64,000 nucleotides of DNA from Anopheles merus (Eukaryota; Arthropoda; Insecta; Diptera; Culicidae), in assembly GCF_017562075.2 (NCBI RefSeq), contig NC_054085.1, positions 37,280,039-37,344,038 on the forward strand. Reading direction: 5' to 3'. The notes under the pieces are model-generated. The model made no database searches and was not told the DNA's origin. It saw only the letters and a list, made by a program, of their open reading frames with translations. The translations under genes were made by a program, and so were the position numbers. Of this stretch, positions 9,816 to 21,695 are shown piece after piece (within the stretch, counting starts at the first letter, position 1; every line of letters begins with the position of its first letter).

Positions 9816-12557
9816 TGATTGAAGATGACTTCAAAAGGGTTTGTTGATTGAACATAACTATTGTCGCTCGGTGGTGCGTGTGTTGGAAGTGCAAGTGTAC
9901 TTTCCACCGGCAGGAGTCATCGCGGATCACGTGAGCGTCTGGTGGATTGAAGCTGTTTATTAGCACCAATTCGGTGTAATTCCGCCTACGTTACTTCTAC
10001 GTTGACCGGTTGCAATAGTCCGACGTACAGAACATTGTAAACTGTCCCATAACGTACGGGATGAAACAGGCAGGATTGTCCGGAAATGAAATGCAAAGCT
10101 CATACCGATTGACCAGACAATGAGTGTGAGACAACTATAAAGCTCTGCGCGTAGTACTACTACACCATGGGCAATTAACGTCACGATTGGCGTATAGCTA
10201 GTATTTACACTACCATTCAACGTGACCCAGACACTGAGTCGTGTGATTCTTGTGTCATGATTGCGTACCCGTGGCTAGCTACAGACAGCCGGGCGATGCG
10301 TGAAGCGTTTCTTGTAAAACCGCTTCTAATCCGCTACGATGATCTTGACCGCATTTGGGTTAGAATTTGGAGTACCTTCGCACACGATAAGCCACTCTCG
10401 ATAGGCTCTTTCGCAGGGCCGATTAGTGATCAATATTCGCGCAAGGACGTTTTTGCGTGGACGATACCGGACGACCCCTTGGAACCGTAGCTTGACAACA
10501 TTGGTGGCCACAGGTTGGCACCGATTTCTCGAGGGTCATAAACAAGACGATAAGGCGCCTGGCAGCATCGACACTAGAAGCGATAGGGGAGTTTTCCCGG
10601 TTGTTCGATGGATAATGTGTTTATAACTCCCTTGGGGTGCTATAGGGAAGAGAAGGGCTGGACCGATTAGATCAGGCCATAATCAGTAGAGACTGGGAAA
10701 TAAATCAGATGCAACTACTGAGCCATCACAGCTGTTGGATAGTTGATTGATCGTGATGGTGGATATCACACAGTTAGTCTCGCTTACCTTACGCTTACCT
10801 GCGAGCAATTAACCTTGACAGTGATGGCTATTAGGGAGCACTGGGATCCACCAAACGCCCGGATGAGTGAACTACGACGAAGATCGTTAGTTCATAAGGA
10901 ATGTTGTAGATCAATAATGTACAACATGCCCACAGCACAAACCCACACTCCATTGCTTGAATGTGCCGCGTCAAGTGGCTGCACGGTTGGTGCTTCCGTT
11001 TTGTCATTAGCCGTCAACATGTCCAATCGATTGTTTTCCAACACGAGTGATGCTGTTTTCGTAATGAGTTTGTTGTGAGTTTTGCTTTTATTGTTTAGCC
11101 CAGTCGGGGGACGTGGTTTCGCAAAAGCAAAGGTTTGTGTTGGCTTAGTACCCGCCGTACCGGCAGCGAATGGTCACGTTCAAGTAGGCAAACAAGAAGC
11201 CGCCCTATCGATACCGCTCTACCATGCTGCAACGGCAAAACGGACCTGCTATTACAGCTGTACTTCAGGTTAAGCTAACAAAAAATAAATGTAATAAAAC
11301 GGATTGAAGCGGAAGGCAACCTTTGAGGTCTTTGGCGGGATAGCGCACTTCAGCGGACATCAAAGTGGCTGCGGTGAGGACGCATGCGAACGGATCGGGA
11401 TCGGAAAGTTGGGATTTGTTGGATGAATGGGCGAGCGAACGAGGGAGCCAGCGAAGCACGAGATGATTGGGAAATGAGAGTAGTTCAATGTTGAATATTC
11501 AACCCATTAATTTTATCAATATTCATATTGTTTGTACTTTGAGGCGCAATATTTTATCGTTGGGAAGATATTACATTATATTTTGATGAAAATTGTGGTT
11601 CTGTTTTACATAAAATGTTAAAAATCGATCTCTCGATCGATTAAAAAGTCAAACTGAAAAGTCATTACTGTCATGAATGACCGATCGTTAGATGAAAGAA
11701 AGGTAAAATTTTAGATATGGTTTCTAATGTATTCCTACAATATAGGTAGAAAACAAGTAAAATAGTTCTCAATATTTTTTTTTATAAAATAGAGCTTTGA
11801 TTTTAACTAATTTGTGTATTTACAACCAAATGATCGTAAAATGTAGATATTTGTAATTGCTTAATCTCTAAAAAGAATGCTGTCTAGTGACCTTCTTGCA
11901 CCTCTAGGAGGATCGTGGCGCACTTGATCGTCCCGAGACGAGATACGGAGAGACTGCTTATCATGCAATTACAGCGTCTAATGAGAAAGGATGTTCAAAC
12001 GTCGTTTTTTGAGCGAGAGAGAGAGAGAGAGAGAGAGGCAGGGAGACTGATAGAAGCGACGACCACACGGGGAAAGGGGACAGTCAGTCAGTGTGGAACG
12101 GTCCGGTCTGAAAATCGTGTGCACGTCATGTTCTTATCATCGCACACCCTTCTCTCGGTGTGCCTTCTCGCCCATCACTTCCTTGCAACGCACGAGAGTG
12201 TGCTTTCCCTTTCCATCGACGCATCGCGTGGAGCATTGCATTGGTTGGGCAAGGGCAACGGGTGTGTTGCATATTCCGCGACCGCGTGCGGTGGCGGCGG
12301 CGGCGACGGCGCGGTCTTCCCAAAATCCCGAACCCGCGCCGGGGCCTGATAATGCCGCCCGATTGACACACGATCGGAACCACTTGCTAGGAGGGGGATT
12401 GGGCCAAGTGCCGGCCGCGGTTGTTGATGTGTGTGAGCACACTCACACACACACGCGCCGGTACACCGGTCCCTGTGATACCGGAGATCGTACGATTGTT
12501 TGTGGCCCCGTGCGGCCCGCCGAACCGGCCGCTTGTGTGTTGGTAGGCGCACGATTT

Positions 12558-12565
12558 TATATAAA
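12558..12565 (+). promoter_or_regulatory. Candidate TATA box for a distal Picot promoter
   Basis: TATATAAA lies in a GC-richer stretch. About 30 bp downstream (12588-12595) is a G/T-rich possible initiator, GGTCGAGTGAGT. The following 580 bp ends at a strong donor, TTTTGT|GTAAGT at 13173. The combination suggests a transcription start with a non-coding first exon. The link to the Picot-like gene is inferred only from strand and order. Confidence 0.35.
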
Positions 12566-12587
12566 TAATCAACGGCCGCTCGTACGG

Positions 12588-13172
12588 TCGAGTGAGTTTA
12601 AGCGTGTGCGCCAACAAAGCATCGTCGTCGCAGCACCAAGCTGCGCGCGGGTTCCATCTACTCCGGCAGGAGAGAGAGAGAGCGAGAAGATCATCATCCA
12701 CCGTGCCGTGGGAGACGATCGTTATCGATCACAACCGGGTTTGCTTTTCCGTTTTTCTTGTAAAGGGGAATTGCTGTATTTTGCTTCTCTCGGCCAAACC
12801 GAAGGAAGGAAAGTGATCTATTTCCAACGAAGAAAAGCATCAAAAAACGATGGCCCATCTCTCCCACGCTACTAGCACCATGGCTCCGCACTTTGATAGT
12901 ACCGGTGCCGGTTGTCAAGTCTGACAGCACGCTCTGCAAGCAGCTACCAACAAAAAAACACCGAAGAGCTTAGTGTGCGAACGAAGCCACCACAACAACA
13001 ACAACAGCCCCAGTCCGACGTACGAACTTCGGAACTCCCCACCATCCCATCCCAAGAGGTTCGAGTTTCGATCGGTCTGTCCGTCGCACCCAAGTCCGTC
13101 GGTTTTTTTGACCATCCCAGTACTGCGAGCACAACCAGTGTGGCAGCATCTATTTACATCACATAATTTTGT
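12588..13172 (+). other. Candidate non-coding first exon (5' UTR) upstream of the Picot-like gene
   Basis: This segment starts downstream of the TATA box and ends at a consensus donor (GTAAGT at 13173-13178). It has CAA/CAC-rich stretches typical of insect 5' UTRs. It includes a short frame from an ATG at about 12849 of 24 codons, so any message would carry an upstream ORF. A matching strong acceptor occurs at 17782. No transcript evidence is available. Confidence 0.3.
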
Positions 13173-16100
13173 GTAAGTAAAAACAACTCCTCAGTGTGTG
13201 TGTGTGTGTTCTGTTGAGGTGTAATGAGTCCTCGTGTTGTCCTTACATTGCGTGTCGGGTGCGTGCCTGTGAATATGTGAAGTGATGATTGGTGAAGTTG
13301 TTACAGAAGTCAAAAATTTGAGACTTTCAAATGAAGTCCAATAACAACAGGCTTGTGATCGTCCAATAACAACAGGGTTGTTGAATTGAAACGAATCCAT
13401 CAAACCATAGCCTCCCACCCAATACTTTGGTTCCAACAATGCCTTGCTGACCTAGAAATGGGAGAATAGGTGAAGCAAACCCCTACCCGAAATGGCAAAT
13501 TTTGGAAGTATTTGGGTTTGTTTTTGGGAGGAGTGTTGGGCGGTATCAATCGTTGAGTGTTGGGTTTGGCTTGAAGCGTGTAGTTTAGCGTTGATCTCTC
13601 GGGCTTTGTCAAAATAATTCAAATAAACGCCCTAGACTTCATGATACTTTGCACCCCATTCAAGGAACTCTTGTGTTTGGGAAGCTTGCTATTGATGCAA
13701 TAGCGTAATTGGCCCTCTTTCAAAGAGAAAGCACCAGCTTCATCAAGTACGAGGTCGTTGTAAATCATCGGAGGTGTACCTCGAACGAGGTTACCGGGCG
13801 GTTGAAATTATTAAAACAAACCCATAGATTTTCGAGTTGATATCGCACCGATCGCAAGTGCAGGTGCCAAAAGTGTAAAAAGACCATCCCGGTGACACCA
13901 TTACTGCGGCCTGTAACAATTCTGAACTCGCCGGACGTCAGAGCGGCCCATGTGGGGTGATCCGCAAGTGGCCAGCCGCACAGAACGTGCGATATTTTCG
14001 TCACACGATCGCAAAAACCGTCTTGTGATTATTGTGTAAAACAAACAGACACATAATTTTCATTCATCGCGCTCTCCTCGGCCAAGATCTTTCGCCCATA
14101 GATCGAGAGAGGTCATCGTGCGCGCGTGATCTTCACACTCTTTGCGGTGGGGTGTCTGTTTTGGGGTTTGGTTTTGTGTGAATGGCCGGATAAATCGTGC
14201 GTGAAAGAAGGTGTGATGTCAATCGATCAGATTCACTTTGCAACCTGGGAGAGCTCTCAGCCCTTGAGAAAGTACCCCTTGTTTGTTTGTTTGTTTGTTG
14301 TGTTCTCATCCTTCGCGCGCTTCAGAGTGCATGATCGATTCTGGTGCGCTCTAAGGCAAGCGATCTCCACATTATTAATTAATCTTAGCCAGCACCAACA
14401 ACAACCGTAACCGCCGGTACTGATGTGCGATGTAATGTAATGCGGTCTACGGAAGCACACACTGCAGGCAGGGGTGAGCGAAGGATGGGAAGCAGTTGAT
14501 TGTCTGGCAAAACGGGAAGTCATAGATAACGAACGAGATGATGGGTGAATCTCCCACCAACGCTGGCACAATGGAACTATGATGCTTTGCTTCAGTCGAG
14601 CTGCGTAGATTTGAATATTCAACCCAAACCACCTTCCCCGTCCGACATTGATGAATGTGATTCGCACGTCTCGATGAATGAGACAGAGCAGAGGGGGTCT
14701 GATAGGGTTGGGATGCAGTGGCGATTGTTTCGTCAAGGTTGGCCACTAGCATCCGAATCGGACAGCTTTGAAATGGTGGCAGTGCACGAAAGTGATAGTC
14801 ATCGCGAAATGATTACAAACAGCAGTAACATGTGCGCTTGTTTAGAACGTCAAAGTTTAGTGAAGTGAGCGATAGGAGATTGCAAATGATGGGCATAGAG
14901 AGGAATGTTGACTTTAACCCCCTTATTTTTTTTTGAAGGTAACTTGTTTTCTGTAGCTTCACACATCATATCTAATTGGTTTAAAGTGAAGATCACCGAT
15001 CATGTGCAATTGTGGCACTAAAATCGCGTGCTAATAGCGTACCAAAGTGCCAAAGATCAGCAGTTGTTTACATCCTTCAAGTTCCAGCAGTTGATTGAAT
15101 ACCCTCTTTTTATGGGAAATACGATAGGATGGTACATACCAGGACGGTACTCGACACAGAACGGGGATTAATGGTAAACTACCGACCAGGTATTTCTATT
15201 GCCCCCTTTACAGCGAGTGCGACTGGGCCAACTTACCCCGGAATAGCTACACCGGGAGGTGTTGTTACCTTACCGTCAACAGTCAATCAAACCACGAGGT
15301 GAAGTACCGGAATAATAGCTCCGTAGCTAATTCCACACGTCCGCGGTACATTGACTGATTGTTGATAAGCACACACGAGCTTGCGCCACCACTGCCGGTT
15401 GTAAAGTTCAGCCCGATTCTGGCGACGTGAGGGGAGAGAGAGAGAGATACTGCCGTGCAGCGGAACCGTTACGTCGTGTGGCATTAACTGAAGAAGCTAG
15501 AAGCACTTGGCCCAGGCAGCGACATATTATTTATGCTCCAGGCGGTGCTAGAGAGCTTGCGAAGGCATGCGCTATAAATATTTAATCAGTTGACTCCGCA
15601 GACCGCTGAGCGCGCAAGGACGGCAGCAAATGTGAGAGAGCACGTTGAACCGGCCTGGAATTGGAGCTGGTTTTTTTTTTTTTTGGAGCAGGGAAATCGA
15701 AAGTGATAACTTCGCCGTCTAGGCGGCTCTGGGAGTGTCTGGGATCGTACGATCGCCGACGCCACCGTGGCTGACCTTTTGTTGGCGGCCTTACGGGGGA
15801 CTACCTGCCGCGAGAGAACCTAAAAGAGAGCAGTGCGAGAATGAAGTTGCAAGGGATTGAAATCTTCACAAATGTTAAACTAACATGACCATGACTTTGA
15901 ACTCGGTTTCGTGAAGGAGCGGAGGGCTAGCTAGCCAACCTGTTGATCTGTTCTACGTGATGGTTAGCACAAGACGTGTCTAGTCATATCGTAACGCTTT
16001 TGCTTTGGTACGCGCAATCGCCATGTGTCTGCTGGAGTGTCTGCCGAGATAGAATTCCTCGGAACGGAAAGGTCCCAGGAATGTGCATTGGAATGTCTTC

Positions 16101-17782
16101 CTTGCTTTTTATCAAACGGCAACTGGTCCCTTTTTGTCCTTATTGCATCCTCCAGGCGACACTTCCCAGAAGGTGCAAGACGTGCGGGGCCCTTTTCCTA
16201 CCTGGCTCTCATGGTCCCTTTTTTGTTGAAGATTCGCCAATTTTCGAAAGGTCACTTTCAACCCAGGTCTTTTGGTTTTGCTTTGTGTCGGATTTTCACA
16301 TCCCAAACGTCCGCAAAGCGAGAAGGTTGAGAAGAGGATGAGGTCCACTTGGGCGCTCGTTATCATCGAGTGGCAGGTGTTGAATATTATTCTCAATTTT
16401 CATTAATGCCTTTCCCCGAGGCTCTCTGCTTCTGCTGCTTGCAGTCGCGTACGCTGTGCCACTTCCCTTTTTCACCACCAGTTTGTTGCGCGTACAGCAA
16501 AGGTGTGAGTGCATTGTGTTGTGTGGTAGAGGTTGTGTGTATAATACGGCGTGTAACGCGTGGTAACGAGCGGTGTGACTCGTCGGGCTTGAACTTCCAG
16601 TGGCAGTTCGCAAGCGGAACAATTGTGCAATGGCAATCGGTTCGCACGGTTGTGCTAAACGGGTGTAGAGTATAGATTAAATGAGTACTAGCAGGTTGTA
16701 GCAAGCAACTCGAACTGCGTGAAGGTGTTGTGCATTGCCGGTAGGCCTTCTTCTTGAGAAGCGTATTAAAAAGGCTCGATTTCAAAGTAGGTGAAAGTGT
16801 GATAATTGCTAGCGAGGGAGAATCGTGTGCAAATAGTGCCATTTGTTTGTGTCAAGTTGTGTCGGGGTGTCGAATAGCCATCGATCTTTCAGCGTTAACG
16901 CAACGTGCGTCGCAATTTTGGGGGAGCGTTATGCAATGAGCAACCTGTTCCAAAGTGGAAGTGACTTGCCAAAGTCTCCTCCCCACGGTTCAACGAAATG
17001 GGCGAGTGCAAATTTTGGATCTTTTGTCGAGGTAGTACTACTACACAGCCTGTTGGTTTGTTTGTGTACCGACACTGATCACGTGATCATCGGGATAGGG
17101 TAAACATCTAGAAAGAACGGTACGAAGAAGAGGCGGACGATCGGGCTGTCGAATCCAAATCGGCTGATCGTCACGTTCCGGCGCAGCACGGGCAGCAGAC
17201 CTAAAAGCCATTCAAAACAAACCAAAGGAAAAAACAAGAAGACTCCCGTCTAGCGTCGCTGGTTCTGGAAAAGTACCAAAATGTTTTCAGTTTCATAACG
17301 ACGGTCGATGAGGGAGAGTGCAAGGCACCGCACGCCGCCCGGTCCGGACCAGTTTTTGGACCTTTGTCAGTGTTGTGTTAATTTTTTGGCCGGCTGCCTT
17401 TACTTCCCTCAACCGTGTTTCTGAACTCGCCGTTACTGATGATGCTGAGTGTTATGGGTTGACATTACAAGTGTTTTTCAAACGAACACGAACTGGGCGT
17501 GTGTGAAGTGGTGTAGGTTTCGGGGGTACTGTGCAAGGTATGGAAGTTGTTTAAACAAATTGCATGCGGAAAGCGTGAATTTGGATTTAATGGCTTGTTG
17601 TTGTTGTTGTTGTTTTTTTGGGGTTGCCGACGCTAATTTGCATTGACGTCAGAATGGATGGGATTTTGATAGGTTATTGTTTACCGTGATCGGAGTAATA
17701 AATATCAACCTTTTAATAAGTGCCGGTGTATTAATGTATGTTTTTTTTCTCTTCTCTTCTCTTTTCCAAAAACCCACAACAG
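13173..17782 (+). other. Probable 5' UTR intron or upstream non-coding DNA of the Picot-like gene
   Basis: I see no coding exon in this stretch of about 4.6 kb. It holds two 16-bp direct repeats (TCCAATAACAACAGG near 13337 and 13362) and a TATAAATA at about 15572 without a correctly spaced initiator. The right end is a pyrimidine tract (CTCTTCTCTTCTCTTTTCC) followed by an AG acceptor at 17781-17782. Confidence 0.35.
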
Positions 17783-18148
17783 AAATGGTTGCTAAATACC
17801 AACAACGACCGCTACACTGACAGCGCATTATAGCAACTTTATCCAAGTGACCTTTTGCTGTTGAGAAAGTGCGTACGTGTATTCGAAGTTACAGCTCCCA
17901 CCCTTGCTGTACTTTGTGTGAATACCGTGAATCCCAGCAACCAGCTGGCATCAACAACAAGAAGAAAAGAAGAGGCTACTAAGAACAACGGCAACAACAG
18001 TATTACTATTATTCAACATCGTTATTATCATCGATCTGCCTGCAAAGCGAGCAGAAGAAGAAGTTACGCTTAAACCAAAGGAAGAGAGTAGTGAGTGTAA
18101 GGAGAAGAGTGTATAATCAACATCAACAACAAACGGAACTAAAACATC
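17783..18148 (+). other. 5' UTR part of the first coding exon of the Picot-like gene
   Basis: It follows a strong acceptor at 17782 and leads without interruption to the ATG at 18149. It is rich in CAA, AAG and ACA triplets like many insect leaders. The ATG context (ACATCATG) is acceptable. If the acceptor is used, at least one non-coding exon must lie upstream. Confidence 0.45.
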
Positions 18149-21100
18149 ATGACGGTCAGCAAGGAGTATCTGGCTAATGCCGAACCGGAGAAACCGAACC
18201 GTAAGTATACGCGCCCGCAGCGATTAGTCGTAGTAGATGCTTACCCCAGCTTTAGTGACACCTCAGCGCGTTAATTTATTTATCTGAAAACGATTGCGCT
18301 GCTTTCGATCGCACCTGCTGGCGCCTGGCGTGGCGTGGTGCCCGTATGCTTGTATCTAACACACACACACACACGCTGACCGTGACATTGAGGCGCATTC
18401 AACCGTGGTGCGCGCGCACCTTGTGCCGCGGTTTCTGTCATTGCGTGTTTCAGTTCGCTGGCCTTTAGCTGTTTGTTTTGCCTCGCGCTCAAAACGACAC
18501 ATTTGTGCACTGTTTTGCATACATTTTTTTCAGCATACGCTTGTCAGCATTCCAGCATAATGAACCGCTGGGAAAGGTCCGGCGAAGGTGTTGGGATCGA
18601 TGCGATCGTTTCCGGGTTGCTGTACATGCCGGAACATCATACCCACAGGCAGCGAGATGCGCTTCAGTAAGGACTGCCCTTAGTGCTCTAGCTCTAGATC
18701 CTGAGGTCGGATGCGCACCGAAGCGTGCACTACCCCGGCCACACCGCACATGGTCACAGGTGGCGCGTCACGTGGTTCACGGACAAACTGGCTGGTGGTC
18801 GAATGGTATGGAATGTGTGCAAAAACATGTGTACAGGCGCCGGCCTGTTGCACCGTGGCATGTGTTTGCAGCGCATCGGCAATGCAATGCATGTCTGTGA
18901 CTGCCACCCAAGCTAGTCCCCTCTCGCACAACAGACGGAGTGTGGTTTTATATTTGCACACGACAGTGTGTGACAGCTTTCTTAGAGGGTTGTAGCACAT
19001 TCTTCCGGTGCCGATACGAACATTTGGATGGTGTGGATGCGAATAGGTTTATTGCAGTTTAAAATTAGTCTCAATTTACGGCTGCACCCTTCGGTGTGAC
19101 ATTTATGAGACACTTTTCCAGCGGGCGCGCTAATTGTGAGCGCAAATGTGAGGTGCTGATGGGCAGTAATTGTGAGAAATTTAAAGAATTATGACAGAAA
19201 TTATATGTGAGGTAGAGGAACAAAGGTTCTCCATGAATAAGTTTTAGAAACGAGAAACATGTCCCTAGTTGCGTGTGAGTCACTGTCTCGATCGGTTGCA
19301 CGAAGTTGCAACGCACAAGAGGAAACACGCTGTAGTGCCCAAAAACGCCACGACATAATTACACCTTGGCCAAAAACAAGGGGCCGGTTTCGCATGATGG
19401 CATGATCAGTTTGGAGCTCGCTGGATAAAAAAAAGACAAAATTATACCCCTAAGCGGTACGTTTTTGATCTCACACACACACTCAGGCTGTCATGTTGCT
19501 GGCTGGAATGTGTTGAAACATGTCCTTTAGTTTTTGCAGCAAGGGCGGTTGGATTGGCTGGTAATTAGCACTTATTAACTGTGTATTTAGCATCGCAAGG
19601 TGAGCCATTAAGCATAGAAGCGTCTTCAAATTTCAAACAGAACGGCACGGCTCAAAACTTTTGCGGCACTGCGATGACTAATCCACGTGTTTCTGTGGGG
19701 AAGGTGGATGTAATACCCAACCGACAAACAAAAGCCCATAACTACATCCGTCGGAAGTTGACGAAAACGTTTCGGCACTGTAAACAACGCGCCGAGATCT
19801 GGTTAGTCATCTGCGTTATCGCGCAAAACGCAACGGCTTTTATCTACATACTGCGGCGAGAGGGCACTTCTTCACCCTCTATTAGCATACGCTGCGTTGT
19901 ATTGCAAAATCTCAAATCAAGTGCGCCTCTGCAGGCTCTCGCTCTCCCGACCTCGCAGCGTCAATAAATCCACCCAAATTAGGCTGTCAAGCGTTGGCTG
20001 ACAAATCGTTCATTTCCTGTGCCGGGAGGGGATTTAATTTCGCCGCCACCGCGCCAATTGTTCAATTATCAGACATGTGGCAAATGTGCCAAATGCGCAA
20101 GATATAGCTCCCTACCCGAAAACAATTGAGCCGGCGCGGGCCACCCCGTGGGTGAGGAGGAATGGTTTTATAATTTCCTCATTAAAAGAAAAGCGCAGGA
20201 AGGCGTGTGCGGGAAGACGATCGATCAATTAGTGTGGGTCGTAGATATGCAAAGTTCGCGCAAAGGAAATGCGCGATGTCAAATCGCTGAAGAGCTTCTG
20301 TTTCAGCAATGGAAGAATTTCAAACGAGTTGCGCTGAAGAGAAAGATTTCGACGCGTGAAATATTTCACTAAGCGGAAAAGCTGCAAATTTGAAATGAAA
20401 CATTTCAACTATGAACGTTGAAAATGACGCCCGTGAAGTCAGCCGACTGAATTTGCAGTTGTTCCGTATGACAGCAATGGCGAATCTCTTGACTGTTGTA
20501 ATTTGAAGGAATTTTAAATTCACAAGAATATTCATTGCCATACTGACGACATGAAATAACACTCCTAATGGTAATTCAAAGGGTAAAAAACCGTGTTTTA
20601 TTGCGTCTTTGGCGAGCCAGTCTCCTCTTGGCAACCGGATGTAGATACTATTGTGTGTTCTTATCCGAGCTGTTGTTGCTTTCAAAACTACACCCGACTG
20701 GGGCCGATTGCCCCATTCATTAGGAGCACTAATTTGGAGTATTACGCCTTTCGGTTGCTTATCTTGTGTGGAGTACCTCGTTCCCCTGAAATGGCAGTAA
20801 AAGAATTCAAACGATGCGTAGCAGAACATTTGTTTGCACAATTTGTGGATGGGCGAGATACCGATCGGGCTGAACCCATCGAGCACTGTTTTGACAAGAA
20901 TGTTATCATCCGCAAGGTTTGTGCGTAAAGAGCCTCCCGTGCACAAGATCCGTGCTATCCCGTTGATGAGCGATTGAAGGTGACTAGCCAGTAACTTGAA
21001 GGTACGATGTGCCGCCGCCTTGTTGATAATGGCTGATTCACCATTGTGCTACGCTATCAACCTGGCCTTAGCTGTTTGACAAACAAACTAGCACGCTAGC

Positions 21101-21622
21101 ACTATTGCTCTCGTCTCGGCGCGGCATCTCGAACGGATGTCCGAGCCCTGTTGACGTGATCTTGGCTGCCGGTTGCCTGTGCCAGGTTTCAGGTGTGCTA
21201 TACTTTGATTGGGCTTTCTGGCTAATAAATCGCGGCATGCGGGTTTGCGGACGTGTGGGATACCTTGGACTTAGTGCTAGTGTCCAGTCCGGTGTCTTCG
21301 CAAAACCCCGTGGACGTGGGTTGCTTGCTAACAAGAATGTAGCACACGCCTGCCATACCGAGCGTGATAGCTTCTATAGGCGTAGGCGCCACTTGAGGGA
21401 CGAACGACGTGTATCAGCAGCTAGTGCCGACTGATCATGGCCTGAAGTTACCGATGAGGGTGTTTTTTTTTGCGTGAGCGAAACGTGTGTCATTCTGACC
21501 ACACAGTGCGGGCCACAGAAGATTGCGCGGAATTAATTCTAATCGAGCATCCAACTGCTCTGTATCAATACTGTAACAGTCATCCAGCGATTAGGGATAT
21601 TAAGAATAAATCCTCCAAAAAT

Positions 21623-21695
<73 letters not shown>

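Larger units (their letters stand above)
5431..12557. other. Intergenic region between SNRNP35 and the Picot-like gene
   Basis: This interval of about 7.1 kb holds the SNRNP35 promoter at its left end. I recognise no gene in the rest. It contains a C17 run (8083-8099), a G27 run (8744-8770), a GA repeat (about 9770-9810), AT-rich unmarked sequence (about 11460-11880) and a GA tract at about 12014-12036. A weak coding-like minus-strand frame at 7534-7977 is discussed under findings. Other open frames are short, start at non-ATG codons and have no recognisable motifs. Confidence 0.5.

Noticed and set aside
12093..12875. 260-codon plus-strand open frame
   Set aside because: It opens with GTG in a GC-rich promoter-like stretch, includes a CA-repeat-encoded His/Thr run and has no family features.
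15572..15590. TATAAATA followed by TCAGTT as a promoter
   Set aside because: The initiator-like motif is only about 15 bp from the TATA start, too close for a functional core promoter.
20320..20946. 208-codon minus-strand open frame
   Set aside because: No recognisable motif; ordinary intron composition and no flanking splice signals.
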